Assembly (NCBI RefSeq): GCF_013410105.1
Contig: NZ_JACCCJ010000002.1
Span: 642,001 to 706,000 of the forward strand
Direction of reading: 5' to 3'
DNA length: 64,000 nucleotides
Source: Sphingopyxis sp. JAI108
GTDB lineage: Bacteria; Pseudomonadota; Alphaproteobacteria; Sphingomonadales; Sphingomonadaceae
A model generated the notes under the pieces. The model saw only the letters and a program-made list of their open reading frames with translations, made no database searches and had not been told where the DNA came from. A program made the position numbers and the translations under genes. How positions within the stretch are numbered: the first letter of the stretch is position 1; the number at the start of each line of letters is the position of its first letter. Shown here one piece after another: positions 1 through 8,153 of this stretch.

Positions 1-2
1 AC

Positions 3-659
3 TGGTGGGGGCCGGTGCTCTTCGAATATTATGCGGGCTCCGAAGGCAATGGCATGACGTTCATCTCCAGCGCCGACTGGCTCACGCACAAGGGCAGCGT
101 CGGCCGCCCGATCCTCGGCACCGTGCATATCATGGGCGAGGATAATGAGACCGAACTCGGTCCGAACGAGGAAGGCACGGTTTTCTTCGAAAGCGAAAAC
201 GTCTTTGAATATCACGGTGATAACGAAAAAACGGCCTCCAGTCGCAATGCGAAAGGCTGGTCGACTCTCGGCGACGTCGGCAAAGTTGACGATGAGGGCT
301 TTCTCTACCTCACCGACCGCAAGAGCTTCATGATCATCTCGGGCGGGGTGAATATCTATCCGCAGGAAATCGAGAACCACCTCGTCACCCATCCTAAGGT
401 CGCCGACGTCGCGGTGGTCGGCGGGCCGCACGACGAGATGGGCGAAGAAGTGATCGCGGTAGTCCAGCCTGCCGACATGGCCGAAGCGGGCGACGCGCTG
501 CGCGACGAGCTGATCGCCTATGCGCGCGAAAAACTGTCGGGGGTAAAGATCCCGCGCCGCATCGATTTCCTCGAAGCCTTGCCGCGCCACGATACGGGCA
601 AGCTCTACAAGCGCCTGCTCCGTGACCAATATTGGGAAAAGGCAAAGGCGGAGGCTTGA
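3..659 (+). CDS. Acyl-CoA synthetase (AMP-binding), C-terminal part
   Basis: The 5' part lies outside the window, and the frame is open from base 3. The enzyme activates a carboxylic acid as acyl-AMP and passes it to CoA. Visible are the end of the adenylation core (an FEYYAGSEGNG stretch), the hinge and A8 motif (LTDRKSFMIISGGVNIYPQE) and the A10 motif PRHDTGKLYKR, whose lysine is catalytic in the ANL superfamily. The C-terminal lid is complete and ends in a TGA stop. A 4-bp gap separates it from the DsbA-like isomerase, and a crotonase follows, so it probably belongs to an acyl-CoA catabolic operon. The acyl substrate cannot be told from this fragment. Confidence 0.9.
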   Translation, partial: WWGPVLFEYYAGSEGNGMTFISSADWLTHKGSVGRPILGTVHIMGEDNETELGPNEEGTVFFESENVFEYHGDNEKTASSRNAKGWSTLGDVGKVDDEGFLYLTDRKSFMIISGGVNIYPQEIENHLVTHPKVADVAVVGGPHDEMGEEVIAVVQPADMAEAGDALRDELIAYAREKLSGVKIPRRIDFLEALPRHDTGKLYKRLLRDQYWEKAKAEA

Positions 660-663
660 TTCG

Positions 664-1281
664 ATGATTGCGCGCGTCGAATTTTTCTTCGACCTTTCCT
701 CACCCTGGACCTGTCTCGCCTTCCATAATCTGCCAAGCGTGCTCGAACGGACGGGCGCGACGGCGGTGTACCGGCCGATCCTCGTCGGCGGCGTGTTCAA
801 TGCCGTCAACCCCGCCGTCTATGCGGCTCGCGAACAGGCCGACAATCGCCGACTTCAGCATAGCTGGAAGATACTGAAGGACTGGGCGCGGCTCGCGGGC
901 GTGCCGATGAATTTCCCATCGCAGTGGCATCCGGCGAAGAGCATCGCCGCGATGCGCTTCTGCTGCGCGCTCGAAACGGATCAGGCGGCGCTGGTGCGGT
1001 TCGCGCGCGGCGCCTTCGCGAGTTATTTCGACCGGCAGGAAAATCTCGACGACCCCGCGGTGCTGGCGGCGGTCGCCGATGCCGAGGGGCTCGACGGTGC
1101 GGCGCTCGACGCCGCGGCGGGCAGCGACGCGGTCAAGGCGCGGCTGCGCGCGAATACCGATGAAGTTATCGCACGCGGCGGCTATGGTTCGCCGACGATC
1201 TTCGTCGATCAGGACGAGATGTATTTCGGCAACGACCAACTCCCGCTCGTCGAAGCCGCTCTCAAGAGGACTCTCCCATGA
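664..1281 (+). CDS. 2-hydroxychromene-2-carboxylate isomerase family protein (DsbA-like fold)
   Basis: This 205-aa protein resembles the kappa-GST/DsbA-fold isomerases that act on 2-hydroxychromene-2-carboxylate in naphthalene-type degradation. Near the N-terminus is FFFDLSSPWTCLAFHNL; a serine-proline replaces the redox CxxC, as in this family. It ends with the typical GSPTIFVDQDEMYFGNDQLPLVE segment. I chose ATG 664, four bases after the upstream stop; an in-frame start at 622 would overlap the synthetase. The stop overlaps the next start (ATGA). Because it sits between an acyl-CoA synthetase and a crotonase, the true substrate may be a CoA-pathway intermediate rather than a chromene. Confidence 0.85.
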   Translation: MIARVEFFFDLSSPWTCLAFHNLPSVLERTGATAVYRPILVGGVFNAVNPAVYAAREQADNRRLQHSWKILKDWARLAGVPMNFPSQWHPAKSIAAMRFCCALETDQAALVRFARGAFASYFDRQENLDDPAVLAAVADAEGLDGAALDAAAGSDAVKARLRANTDEVIARGGYGSPTIFVDQDEMYFGNDQLPLVEAALKRTLP

Positions 1282-2081
1282 ACGACCGTATTTCGATCAC
1301 GATGCTGGAAGGCGGCATCGCCGACGTCCGGCTGATCCGCGCCGACAAGATGAATGCGCTCGACACCGCGATGTGGGAAGCGCTCGCCGAGGCGGTCGAT
1401 CAGTTGAAGGCCACCTCGGGCCTGCGCGTCGTCGTCCTGTCGGGCGAAGGCCGGGCCTTCTGCGCCGGACTCGATCTATCGAGCCTCAGCAACGATCGCG
1501 ACCCCGGCGCGAGTAGCGCGGGCGGCAGCCTGTCCGACCGCACGCGGGGCATCGCCAACAATGCCCAATATGCGGCGTGGGGCTGGCGCGAGCTGCCGGT
1601 GCCGGTGATCGCGGCGGTGCACGGGGTCGCCTTCGGTGCGGGCAGCCAGATCATGGCCGCCGCCGACATCCGCATCGTCCACCCCGACACGCGCATCGCG
1701 ATCATGGAAATGCGCTGGGGCCTCGTCCCCGACGTCGCGGGCATGGCGCTGTGGCGCACGCAGGTCGCCGACGATGTGCTGCGCGAGTTGATCTACACTA
1801 ACCGCGAATTCAACGGGTCGGAGGCGAAGCTGCTCGGGTTCGCGACGCACGTCTCGGATGATCCGCTCGCGAAGGCGATGGAACTTGCGGAGGCGATCGC
1901 CGACAAGAATCCGCATGCGATCCGCGGCGCCAAGCGGCTGTGCAATATGCTCGGCCATGCGAGCGACGCCGAAATATTGCAGGCCGAAAGCGACGAACAG
2001 GTCAAAGTCATCCGCACCCCGAACCAGATGGAGGCGGTGATGGCCGGGATGCAGAAGCGCAAACCCAATTTCGCCGACTAG
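1278..2081 (+). CDS. Crotonase / enoyl-CoA hydratase family protein
   Basis: This is a 267-aa crotonase-fold protein. The oxyanion-hole segments are visible: GEGRAFCAGLDLSSL, and AVHGVAFGAGSQIMAAADIRI for the CoA-binding helix. The following loop reads MEMRWGLVPDVAG, which lacks an obvious pair of hydratase glutamates, so it could be an isomerase or hydrolase rather than a true hydratase. The start overlaps the upstream stop by 4 bp, so the two genes are translationally coupled. The gene converges on the ATP12 gene, and their stop codons overlap at 2078-2081, leaving no room for a separate terminator. Confidence 0.88.
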   Translation: MNDRISITMLEGGIADVRLIRADKMNALDTAMWEALAEAVDQLKATSGLRVVVLSGEGRAFCAGLDLSSLSNDRDPGASSAGGSLSDRTRGIANNAQYAAWGWRELPVPVIAAVHGVAFGAGSQIMAAADIRIVHPDTRIAIMEMRWGLVPDVAGMALWRTQVADDVLRELIYTNREFNGSEAKLLGFATHVSDDPLAKAMELAEAIADKNPHAIRGAKRLCNMLGHASDAEILQAESDEQVKVIRTPNQMEAVMAGMQKRKPNFAD

Positions 2082-2767
2082 AGCAGCCCCAAGAACCGCA
2101 CTGCATTGTCCCAGTCGCGCTTGTTCGCGGCGCGTGCTTTCTGCGCTTCGCTGTCGGCGCCCCAACGGCGTTCCTGATACATCTCGTCGAGGCTGACGGC
2201 TTCCCAAAGCATCTCGGCATCGAACGCCTCCTCGACAAGCGCGAGGCCCGCGACGAGCGATCCGCCGATCGTCACCAAGGGCGTCAGCGCGGTGATCCGC
2301 CAATGGTCGTGCGCAAACACCGCGTCGTGCAGCGCGGCGACCGTCGCCTCGGGCTGATCGACCGGCAGCACGCCCTGCGTCAGCGCGAATTCGATCCCGT
2401 GCCGCGTCTCGGCCCAGGCGAGCAGCGGGTTCCATGCCGCCGCCTGCTCGGTCTGCAACGCGGCATCGCGCGCGTCGCGATAGCATAAGAGGTCGCTCGT
2501 CGCATACGCCGCGATCGGCGCGGCAAAGGCGGCGATGTCAGGCGCGGCAAGGTCGATCGCGGCGTTGGTGAGTCCGTTGATCGGCATCGCCGCCGGGTCG
2601 ATCGTCTCGCCGACATCGCGCCATTCGGCCGCGATGGCTTCGGCGAGCGCGATGCTCGCGACCGCCAGCGGCGCGCGCTGCGGCGTGCGTACCGGCCGGC
2701 CGTCGAGCGCGATGCCCCAACCGTCGCCCTCGGGAGCGACGGCCACCTCTTTCCAGAAGCGCTTCAC
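2078..2767 (-). CDS. ATP12 family F1-ATPase assembly chaperone
   Basis: This 229-aa protein matches the ATP12 family, which chaperones the alpha subunit during F1-ATPase assembly in mitochondria and alphaproteobacteria. The N-terminus VKRFWKEVAVAPEGDGWGIALDGRPVRTP is characteristic, and the middle carries a conserved WxPLLAWAE-like stretch. I chose the GTG at 2767 because it forms a GTGA overlap with the stop of the upstream gene. A GTG at 2788 would add seven residues without a Shine-Dalgarno sequence. It is the last gene of a minus-strand operon that runs from 5872. The presence of this family supports an alphaproteobacterial origin. Confidence 0.88.
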   Translation of the reverse strand: MKRFWKEVAVAPEGDGWGIALDGRPVRTPQRAPLAVASIALAEAIAAEWRDVGETIDPAAMPINGLTNAAIDLAAPDIAAFAAPIAAYATSDLLCYRDARDAALQTEQAAAWNPLLAWAETRHGIEFALTQGVLPVDQPEATVAALHDAVFAHDHWRITALTPLVTIGGSLVAGLALVEEAFDAEMLWEAVSLDEMYQERRWGADSEAQKARAANKRDWDNAVRFLGLL

Positions 2768-3000
2768 AGTTCTTTGGGCGAGCGCCACCGGCGCGCGAGA
2801 AGCAACGGCATGACGGCAAAATCGAACGCGCCGACGAGCACGATGGCGACGCCGATCCAGCGGTCCGCCGGCTGGCCCGCGAAGGTGAAGCCGCCGCCGA
2901 TCAGGATAAAGCCGATCATAACAAAGGCGGCGCCCATCAGCCGCATCAACGTGATGGCGAAAAAGCGTTTCCGGGCGAGGGCGTCATCGGCTTGAGTCAT
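2764..3000 (-). CDS. Small membrane protein, two predicted transmembrane helices
   Basis: This 78-aa protein has a basic N-terminal segment, two hydrophobic stretches (about residues 14-37 and 47-66) and a basic C-terminus (ARRWRSPKEL). That pattern fits an inner-membrane hairpin with both ends in the cytoplasm. The start overlaps the stop of the PaiB-like gene (ATGA), and the stop overlaps the GTG of ATP12, so it is coupled on both sides. No family is recognised. The position next to an F1 assembly factor suggests, without proof, a housekeeping role at the membrane. Confidence 0.8.
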   Translation of the reverse strand: MTQADDALARKRFFAITLMRLMGAAFVMIGFILIGGGFTFAGQPADRWIGVAIVLVGAFDFAVMPLLLARRWRSPKEL

Positions 3001-3617
3001 GCGTCCTTCCTATCGCCGCCGAGGTGGCGCATCAACTGGGCGATCGCGCCGTGGCCGGTCACCTCGACGCCCGCAATCACGCGGTCGCGCTCGTCGGCGG
3101 ATTTGTTCTGCGACAGCTTGATGGTGGGGCGCCACGCCGCGATCCGCATTTCGAAACCGACAATGGCGCCGGTCATCTTGCTGAACTGTGCCGGGTTCAT
3201 CTTTTCGCGCGTCCATGGCGGATTCGTACCAATGCGCGCTTCATGCGCCGCTGACAGCGTGTCGAGCTGCGCGACCAGTTCGGAGTCGTCGAGCTTGCGC
3301 GTCACACCTTCCATCTCGATCGCGACATAATTCCACGTCGGCACCTGGTCGGCGTCGGCGTACCAGCTCGCGCTGACATAGGCGTCGGGCCCCTGAACGA
3401 CCGCGAGCGCATTTGCGCCGCCCAGGTGGCGCGTGAGCGCGTTGCCGCGCGCAAGGTGGAATTGCAGCGTCGTCCGGTCGTCGCCCAGCACCACCGGCGC
3501 ATGCGCGACGCGCGGGCCATCGGGGGTATTTGCAAAGATCGCGGCAAAACCAATCTCGCGCACCAGCAATTCGGCAAGATCGTCTTGCCGCGGGCGGAAG
3601 GCGGAGTTCGGGTGCAT
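2997..3617 (-). CDS. FMN-binding negative transcriptional regulator, PaiB-like
   Basis: This 206-aa protein belongs to the FMN_bind_2 (PaiB) family with a split-barrel flavin-binding fold. The N-terminus MHPNSAFRPRQDDLAELLVR and the internal FHLARGNALTRHL and YVSASWYADADQVPTWNYVAI stretches are typical. The ATG at 3617 overlaps the stop of the pseudouridine synthase (TGATG). Longer in-frame starts run antisense-like through that gene and are rejected. In Bacillus, PaiB is described as a repressor of protease and sporulation genes, but in alphaproteobacteria the function is not established. Confidence 0.88.
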   Translation of the reverse strand: MHPNSAFRPRQDDLAELLVREIGFAAIFANTPDGPRVAHAPVVLGDDRTTLQFHLARGNALTRHLGGANALAVVQGPDAYVSASWYADADQVPTWNYVAIEMEGVTRKLDDSELVAQLDTLSAAHEARIGTNPPWTREKMNPAQFSKMTGAIVGFEMRIAAWRPTIKLSQNKSADERDRVIAGVEVTGHGAIAQLMRHLGGDRKDA

Positions 3618-4849
3618 CAGCTCGCTTTGGGCGCGCGCGCGGGATGTTTCTTGGCACTCGGTTTTTTGCCCGCGGGCTTCCCGGGCGCCGGTTTGCCGGA
3701 CTTGCCCGGTTTCGCCTTCGCCTTGGGCTTCGGCTTGCCGACAAAGTCGGTCGGCTTGCTCTCCGCGGTGCGGCCTCGCCGCTCGCCGCGCCGCGCCTTG
3801 CGGATCTGCTTGCTGTGCGCCTTCGCCTGCGCTTTCAGCGCCGATTTGGGGGGCGGGCCCTTTTCGGCCGGGTCGATCCCGACCTCGCCAAGCAACAGGT
3901 CGAAGCCGAGCGCGTCGAGGCTCGCGGCGAAATGCTCGGGCACCTCGGCGCTGATGTCGATCGCGCCGCCGTCGGGATGGTCTATGCGCAGGCGGCGGCT
4001 GTGCAGGTGCATCTTGCGGCTGATCGTCCCGGTCAGGAAAGCGCCCTTGCCGCCATATTTGCCATCGCCGACGATGGGGTGGCCGATCGCTGCCATATGG
4101 ACGCGTAGCTGGTGGGTGCGCCCGGTGAGCGGTTGCAGTTCGACCCACGCGGCACTGTTCCCCGCCCGCTCGATCACGCGGTAGCGCGTCTTCGAAGCAA
4201 GGCCGCTGTCATGCACATGCATCTTCTCGCCGCCCGATCCCGGCTGCTTGGCGAGCGGCAGGGCAATCTCGCCCTGCTGGATATCGGGAACGCCGACGAT
4301 GATTGCCCAATAGGTCTTTTTTGCGCTGCGGTTCGAAAAGCTCTTGGCGAAATAGGCCGCGGCGCGCGGCGTGCGCGCCACCAGCAGCGCCCCTGACGTG
4401 TCCTTGTCGAGCCGGTGGACGAGCTTGGGCCGCGTCGGCCCGTCGAATTTCAGCGCGTCGAGCAGGCCGTCGACATGTTGTTCGGTCTTCGTCCCGCCCT
4501 GCGTCGCGAGACCGGGCAGCTTGTTGAGCACGATCGCGCTGGCGTCGCGGTGGATGAGCATCGATTCGGCGAGCGCGACGTCGGCGTCGGTCAGCGGGCG
4601 ACCCTTGCGCGCCGGACGCGCCTCGGCCTCTACTGGAGGGGTCGGCATAACGAGCTTTTGGCCCGCCGCGATCCGGTCGGACACATCGGCCTTTTTCCCG
4701 TCCAGGGTCAGCTGTCCCGACCGCGCCCAGCGCGCGAGCAGCGCGTGCGGCGTTCCCGGCCGGTAGCGTTTGAACCAGCGGTCGAGACGGATGCCGTCAT
4801 CCTCGTCCGCGATCGTCGCGCCGTCGGGCCTGATCCCTGGCTCGCTCAT
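3617..4849 (-). CDS. RluA/RluC family 23S rRNA pseudouridine synthase
   Basis: This 410-aa enzyme converts uridines to pseudouridine in structured RNA, most likely 23S rRNA. An N-terminal S4-like domain (IRLDRWFKRYRPG through DGKKADVSDRI, about residues 17-60) is followed by the catalytic domain with the HRLDKDTSGALLVART motif, whose aspartate is the family nucleophile. The C-terminal 75 residues form a lysine/alanine/proline-rich basic tail, probably an RNA-binding extension. I chose ATG 4849 because it overlaps the crcB stop (TGATG). The tail is longer than in enterobacterial RluC. Confidence 0.92.
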   Translation of the reverse strand: MSEPGIRPDGATIADEDDGIRLDRWFKRYRPGTPHALLARWARSGQLTLDGKKADVSDRIAAGQKLVMPTPPVEAEARPARKGRPLTDADVALAESMLIHRDASAIVLNKLPGLATQGGTKTEQHVDGLLDALKFDGPTRPKLVHRLDKDTSGALLVARTPRAAAYFAKSFSNRSAKKTYWAIIVGVPDIQQGEIALPLAKQPGSGGEKMHVHDSGLASKTRYRVIERAGNSAAWVELQPLTGRTHQLRVHMAAIGHPIVGDGKYGGKGAFLTGTISRKMHLHSRRLRIDHPDGGAIDISAEVPEHFAASLDALGFDLLLGEVGIDPAEKGPPPKSALKAQAKAHSKQIRKARRGERRGRTAESKPTDFVGKPKPKAKAKPGKSGKPAPGKPAGKKPSAKKHPARAPKAS

Positions 4850-5223
4850 GCCGGCACCTGGCGCATGACAAAAATGCCGAGGCCGCAAGCGAGGATCGCG
4901 CCGACCACCGAGGCGAGGACATAGAAGCTGGCTTGCCCGATCTGTCCGCGTTCGAAAAGCGTCCAGAACTCAAGGCTGAATGTCGAAAAGGTGGTGAAGC
5001 CGCCCAGCACGCCAACTCCGACGAAGAGTCGGGTCGTCTCGCCGCCGCCGCTGCGAGCCAGAATGCTGATCAACAAACCCATCAGGAGGCTACCGGCGAT
5101 ATTGATCGATAGTGTCCACCAGGGAAAACCGGGGCCGAGCCGCGCAAGCATCGCCTGCCCGGCCAGATGGCGCGCGCCGGCGCCAATCGCGCCGCCTATC
5201 ATCACAGGAAAAAGGCTGTTCAT
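4846..5223 (-). CDS. crcB: Fluoride efflux channel CrcB/Fluc
   Basis: This 125-aa membrane protein has four hydrophobic segments and the Fluc signature GGFTTFSTFSLE (about residues 73-84), which lines the fluoride pore; an early NIAGSLLMG stretch is also typical. It forms a dual-topology dimer that lets F- leave the cytoplasm. I chose the ATG at 5223 (MNSLFPVMIGG), because upstream in-frame codons overlap the nuclease gene region. No fluoride riboswitch was seen in the 67-bp gap upstream, which fits its place inside a longer operon. Confidence 0.95.
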   Translation of the reverse strand: MNSLFPVMIGGAIGAGARHLAGQAMLARLGPGFPWWTLSINIAGSLLMGLLISILARSGGGETTRLFVGVGVLGGFTTFSTFSLEFWTLFERGQIGQASFYVLASVVGAILACGLGIFVMRQVPA

Positions 5224-5290
5224 AAGGTCCGCCCTAGCCGGAAACTGCGGCGAGGCATAGCGGGTGCGTCGCGGCTGGCGGGACCCGACC

Positions 5291-5872
5291 CTAAGCGTCG
5301 GGCGGGGCCGGCGCGTCGGTCGGCCGTTCATGCGTTGCGCGCCAATCGGCGGGCCGCACGAAGTCGCCTTGCCAGATCCCGCTCCGCTGCGCCTGCGCTT
5401 CGGCCTCCTCGACCATATAGGCGTCGCTGGTCGCGATCGCGCCGCCGAGCCGCACCATCTCGGCGCCAAGGTCGATACCGTCGGGGAGGGGGCGGGTGCG
5501 GCAGGCGGCGAGGGTGCGACCGTAACGATCCTTCGCTGCGACTTCGCATTGGAGTGGGCCGCGGCCCGCGAGCTTTTCGAGCATCGTGCGCGCCTCGCGG
5601 CCGCAGGGCCAGCGGCTCGCATCGCCCCGCCCGCAGTCCTGCCGATACTCGGCCGCGTCGATACCGGTCAGGCGGATGGTCAGTGTGGTACCGTCGTGCC
5701 GAACGGTCAGGCTGTCGCCATCGATGACATGGACGAGCGGCACGGTCGCGACGGGCGCCGGGAACCACGTCCACGCCGCCAGCGCGAAGACTGCGAGCAA
5801 CAGCAATGCGGCGGTCGATCGCAAGCGCCGCCGCCAACGCAAACGGGTGAGGGGAGACGAGCTGCGGATCAT
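5291..5872 (-). CDS. Thermonuclease (SNase-like), membrane-anchored or secreted
   Basis: This 193-aa protein has a basic N-terminus and one hydrophobic helix (STAALLLLAVFALAAWTWF, about residues 17-35) followed by an SNase-like OB fold. The catalytic pattern is present: VIDGDSLTV for the calcium-binding aspartate, IRLTGIDAAEYRQ for the arginine and glutamate, and KDRYGRTLA for the second arginine. It probably hydrolyses nucleic acids in the periplasm. ATG 5872 is chosen; a start at 6037 would run into the IS element boundary. It is the first gene of the minus-strand operon with crcB, and its promoter lies in the 190 bp before the IS1595 insertion. Confidence 0.85.
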   Translation of the reverse strand: MIRSSSPLTRLRWRRRLRSTAALLLLAVFALAAWTWFPAPVATVPLVHVIDGDSLTVRHDGTTLTIRLTGIDAAEYRQDCGRGDASRWPCGREARTMLEKLAGRGPLQCEVAAKDRYGRTLAACRTRPLPDGIDLGAEMVRLGGAIATSDAYMVEEAEAQAQRSGIWQGDFVRPADWRATHERPTDAPAPPDA

Positions 5873-6051
5873 GGTCCCCGACTGCCCCCGGCGCGGCAAG
5901 GTTGGCAAGTCCGAATAAAATATTGACGAGGAGAACAAATCATGTCCAAAATGGATCCATCCGCTCCCGCCAGCATACCGCCGACTCATGCCAGTCACCT
6001 GCTTGGGTCCGGAATGGCGGCAAACAGGAACGAACAAAAGGTGAATGGCGC

Positions 6052-6059
6052 CGGAATGA
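6052..6059. repeat. Left 8-bp target-site duplication of the IS1595 element
   Basis: CGGAATGA directly abuts the left terminal repeat and is repeated exactly at 8146-8153. Joining the two flanks restores an uninterrupted sequence between the nuclease gene and the winged-helix gene. Confidence 0.93.
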
Positions 6060-6084
6060 GGCGATTATCCCCTTCGGACAAGTA
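6060..6084 (+). repeat. Left terminal inverted repeat of the IS1595 element
   Basis: This 25-bp end pairs with 8121-8145 at 23 of 25 positions. The two differing bases are an inverted CG/GC dinucleotide in the centre. Confidence 0.93.
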
Positions 6085-6155
6085 TCGTGAATTGGGTGCT
6101 TGCGGCTGCCGTGGCTTTATTCCCGCCCGCAGCGGGCGCGGTAGAGTCCGACCGT

Positions 6156-7100
6156 TTATGTGATTTCGGCAGTGCTGCTCTCGAACGCCCACAACTGAGT
6201 GACGGGCATTTGTCCAAGGACAATGGGCCAACTGACGCGATCCCGACTGACCCCATCTACATCTCCAGGATTTTTGGCGCTTACGGCAAAATTCTTGACA
6301 GTCTTTGCTTGTTTTGCGGGGTCTCCCCACTGGTATGTCGTTACAATTTGGAGGGTGGGGTAAAACCTAGGAGGGCCGATTGGGGAGTCGCCGATAATAA
6401 TAGTCAGCATGACAATGTCATCAACTGCGACTGTCGGATGAAGAACGTCTTCGCCCTGTCCGCCGGGCAACAGATTTTGAGTAATGCGGGTGTATTCATC
6501 GCCCGGCGAGAACGGCCCAAATTTCCTAGTTTCCGTGGAGTGGCCAGTCAAAATTCGCGCTCTCGTTTCGACCTTAAAAGCTGGACTTTTCCCGAGATTG
6601 GTTACGCGTATGTCAACGGAAAGATCAAAGGACTGAGTCCCGCTAGACATTTCAACCTTAACGATCTCGACGTCTACCCAAGGGCGCAAATCGTTGAGAG
6701 AAGCCGCGTGCGCGATTTCGTTAGCTTCTCTGGCGCGATCGAGGCCTCGCAGAGAAAGAACGATAGTTACAATAAGGCCAATAATTCCGAATACCGTGGC
6801 AAGGCCACCCCACATTGCCCAATCGGCCGCTTTTTCAGTGCCAATCGCCGCGCGCCATTGGGCGCAAAGCTCGCTATCAGCTGCGGTCTTTGGTTCTACG
6901 CATGGGGTGCGGCGCTCTGGGGAATGGGCGTCGGGGGCAGAAAGCGTCGCCCGGTCCTTGTCGCGGCGGGTTTCGCCGTAGGATTGATACCGCTCTTGCT
7001 CTGGGTAGGGTAGGGCCGTCGCATACGCCCCCAATCCAATCGAGATTAATACCAGCGCAAAGAGGCCTATGAGTAATACACCCCTGTTGTGTCCAGACAT
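6156..7100 (-). CDS. IS1595 passenger gene: unknown membrane protein
   Basis: This 314-aa protein is not recognised. It has an N-terminal hydrophobic helix (about residues 8-28), a polar stretch with two cysteines, a second helix (about 95-117, WGGLATVFGIIGLIVTIVLSL) and then about 195 soluble residues that look beta-rich. The soluble part starts HAASLNDLRPWVDVEI and carries an IRVTNLGKSPAF segment like those of immunoglobulin-like or CARDB-type domains. GC is lower than in neighbouring chromosomal genes. The gene lies wholly inside the IS ends and is transcribed in the same direction as the transposase, so it travels with the element. No catalytic motif is visible. Confidence 0.75.
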   Translation of the reverse strand: MSGHNRGVLLIGLFALVLISIGLGAYATALPYPEQERYQSYGETRRDKDRATLSAPDAHSPERRTPCVEPKTAADSELCAQWRAAIGTEKAADWAMWGGLATVFGIIGLIVTIVLSLRGLDRAREANEIAHAASLNDLRPWVDVEIVKVEMSSGTQSFDLSVDIRVTNLGKSPAFKVETRARILTGHSTETRKFGPFSPGDEYTRITQNLLPGGQGEDVLHPTVAVDDIVMLTIIIGDSPIGPPRFYPTLQIVTTYQWGDPAKQAKTVKNFAVSAKNPGDVDGVSRDRVSWPIVLGQMPVTQLWAFESSTAEIT

Positions 7101-7157
7101 TCACGCCCCCATCTGCCTAAGCGATGATATGAGCGATTCACAAACAGGAGTCACGAC

Positions 7158-7331
7158 ATGACTAATGCTCCCCCAGACCGCTTTGACGCGCTCCTAGGCG
7201 CAATGGCTAAGGGCGAAGCCCCTAGCGCACAAAAGAAGTCAGCAACTCGTCCAGCATCGTCGAAGGGCGATGACGGCGATTGTGGCGAAACTCAAATTCG
7301 CCCAGATACTTCGAAAGATGCTTCTGACTGA
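7158..7331 (+). CDS. Small 57-aa protein gene inside the IS1595 element
   Basis: The ATG at 7158 is preceded at 7-bp spacing by AGGAG (ACAGGAGTCACGAC). The product is hydrophilic and begins MTNAPPDRFDALLGAMAKG; its C-terminal half is rich in S, K, D and G. The last 110 bp overlap the 3' end of the transposase gene tail to tail. The strong ribosome site and its place between the two other genes suggest a real passenger or accessory ORF of the element. Its function is unknown; an antisense effect on transposase mRNA is possible. Confidence 0.55.
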   Translation: MTNAPPDRFDALLGAMAKGEAPSAQKKSATRPASSKGDDGDCGETQIRPDTSKDASD

Positions 7332-8097
7332 TGTGAATGTGGGTGCCGTTGATCGACCGCTTTAGCTGCGACCAGAAGCCCTCAATCTCGTTCACCGACG
7401 AACCTTGCGGGCTGACATACTGCCCCGCGCCGTGGTTCACGGTCATGTGATAGAAACCTTCACCGGCGACCGTCAGATATGCGCCCGCTTCGTCGGTGTG
7501 GACGATGCTGTGCAGCTTCACATTCTCTTTAATGACGGGGAGCAGGGTTGCACGGCGCTGGTTCGGGACAACCTTCGTCATCACCTTGCCGCCGCGTTCC
7601 GCGAGGCCGATGACAACGGTCTTGTTCGACATACGGCCTTCCTCGGCGGTCGTTTTGCCACCGATGATCGCTTCATCAACTTCCACATGCTTCGTGAAGC
7701 CGCCCAGTGGATCGTCACCATCCACAATCGCCATATATTTGCGGATTTCGTGGCACATGCGCCAAGCCGTTTTGTATGTAACGCCGATCTGGCGCTCGAC
7801 TTCCTTCGCCGCAACGCCGCTACGGGTCGAGCAGAACTGGAACATCACGAAGAACCAGTCGCGAAGACTGGTGCGCGTCCGGTCAAAGGGGGTGCCAGCG
7901 GTCGGATAGACCTGCGCGCCGCACCATTCACAAGCATAGCTGCGACGGGCTTTGACGCGATAGAACTTCGCTTCCTTACCGCACTTTTCGCAATCGTGAC
8001 GGTCACCGAAACGGATACGCATCAAGTGATCTAGGCAGCTTTCTTCCGTGGGGAAGCGGTCTTGAAACTGGCGAAGGGTGGGGGCTTTCGTGCTCAT
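7222..8097 (-). CDS. IS1595 family transposase (ISXO2-like)
   Basis: This 291-aa transposase catalyses movement of the surrounding element. The N-terminal zinc ribbon has paired cysteines (CEKCGKEAKFY and CEWCG, about residues 33-60). The DDE-type catalytic domain follows, with VEVDEAIIGG, HTDEAGAY and NEIEGFWSQLKRSINGTH, the signature of the ISXO2/IS1595 group. I chose ATG 8097 (MSTKAPTLRQFQ), 23 bp inside the right terminal repeat; an upstream start would lie outside the element. The frame is intact, so the element is probably active. Confidence 0.95.
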   Translation of the reverse strand: MSTKAPTLRQFQDRFPTEESCLDHLMRIRFGDRHDCEKCGKEAKFYRVKARRSYACEWCGAQVYPTAGTPFDRTRTSLRDWFFVMFQFCSTRSGVAAKEVERQIGVTYKTAWRMCHEIRKYMAIVDGDDPLGGFTKHVEVDEAIIGGKTTAEEGRMSNKTVVIGLAERGGKVMTKVVPNQRRATLLPVIKENVKLHSIVHTDEAGAYLTVAGEGFYHMTVNHGAGQYVSPQGSSVNEIEGFWSQLKRSINGTHIHISQKHLSKYLGEFEFRHNRRHRPSTMLDELLTSFVR

Positions 8098-8120
8098 GCT
8101 GATTATGTAGCAGAAAGCCT

Positions 8121-8145
8121 TACTTGTCGCAAGGGGATAATCGCC
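8121..8145 (-). repeat. Right terminal inverted repeat of the IS1595 element
   Basis: This 25-bp end is the reverse complement of 6060-6084 with two mismatches. It ends 55 bp before the winged-helix gene start at 8201. Confidence 0.93.
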
Positions 8146-8153
8146 CGGAATGA
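8146..8153. repeat. Right 8-bp target-site duplication of the IS1595 element
   Basis: CGGAATGA, identical to 6052-6059, directly follows the right terminal repeat. Confidence 0.93.

Larger units (their letters stand above)
6060..8145. mobile_element. Complete IS1595-family element with two passenger genes
   Basis: The element is 2086 bp long. The left end (6060-6084) starts GGCGATTATCCCCTT and ends GACAAGTA; the right end (8121-8145) is its reverse complement except for two bases in the middle, giving 23/25 matching terminal repeats. An identical 8-bp duplication CGGAATGA flanks it at 6052-6059 and 8146-8153, the length expected for IS1595-family transposition. Inside are the ISXO2-like transposase, a 314-codon membrane protein gene and a 57-codon gene with a strong ribosome site. 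Intact ends and an exact target duplication point to a recent, probably still functional insertion. Confidence 0.95.

Noticed and set aside
5224..5290. Fluoride riboswitch before crcB
   Set aside because: The conserved GGCGATGG and CTGATGGC-type blocks are absent.
6087..7013. 308-codon open frame on the plus strand within the IS1595 element
   Set aside because: It is antisense to the 314-codon membrane protein gene, which has a better start, transmembrane pattern and direction shared with the transposase.
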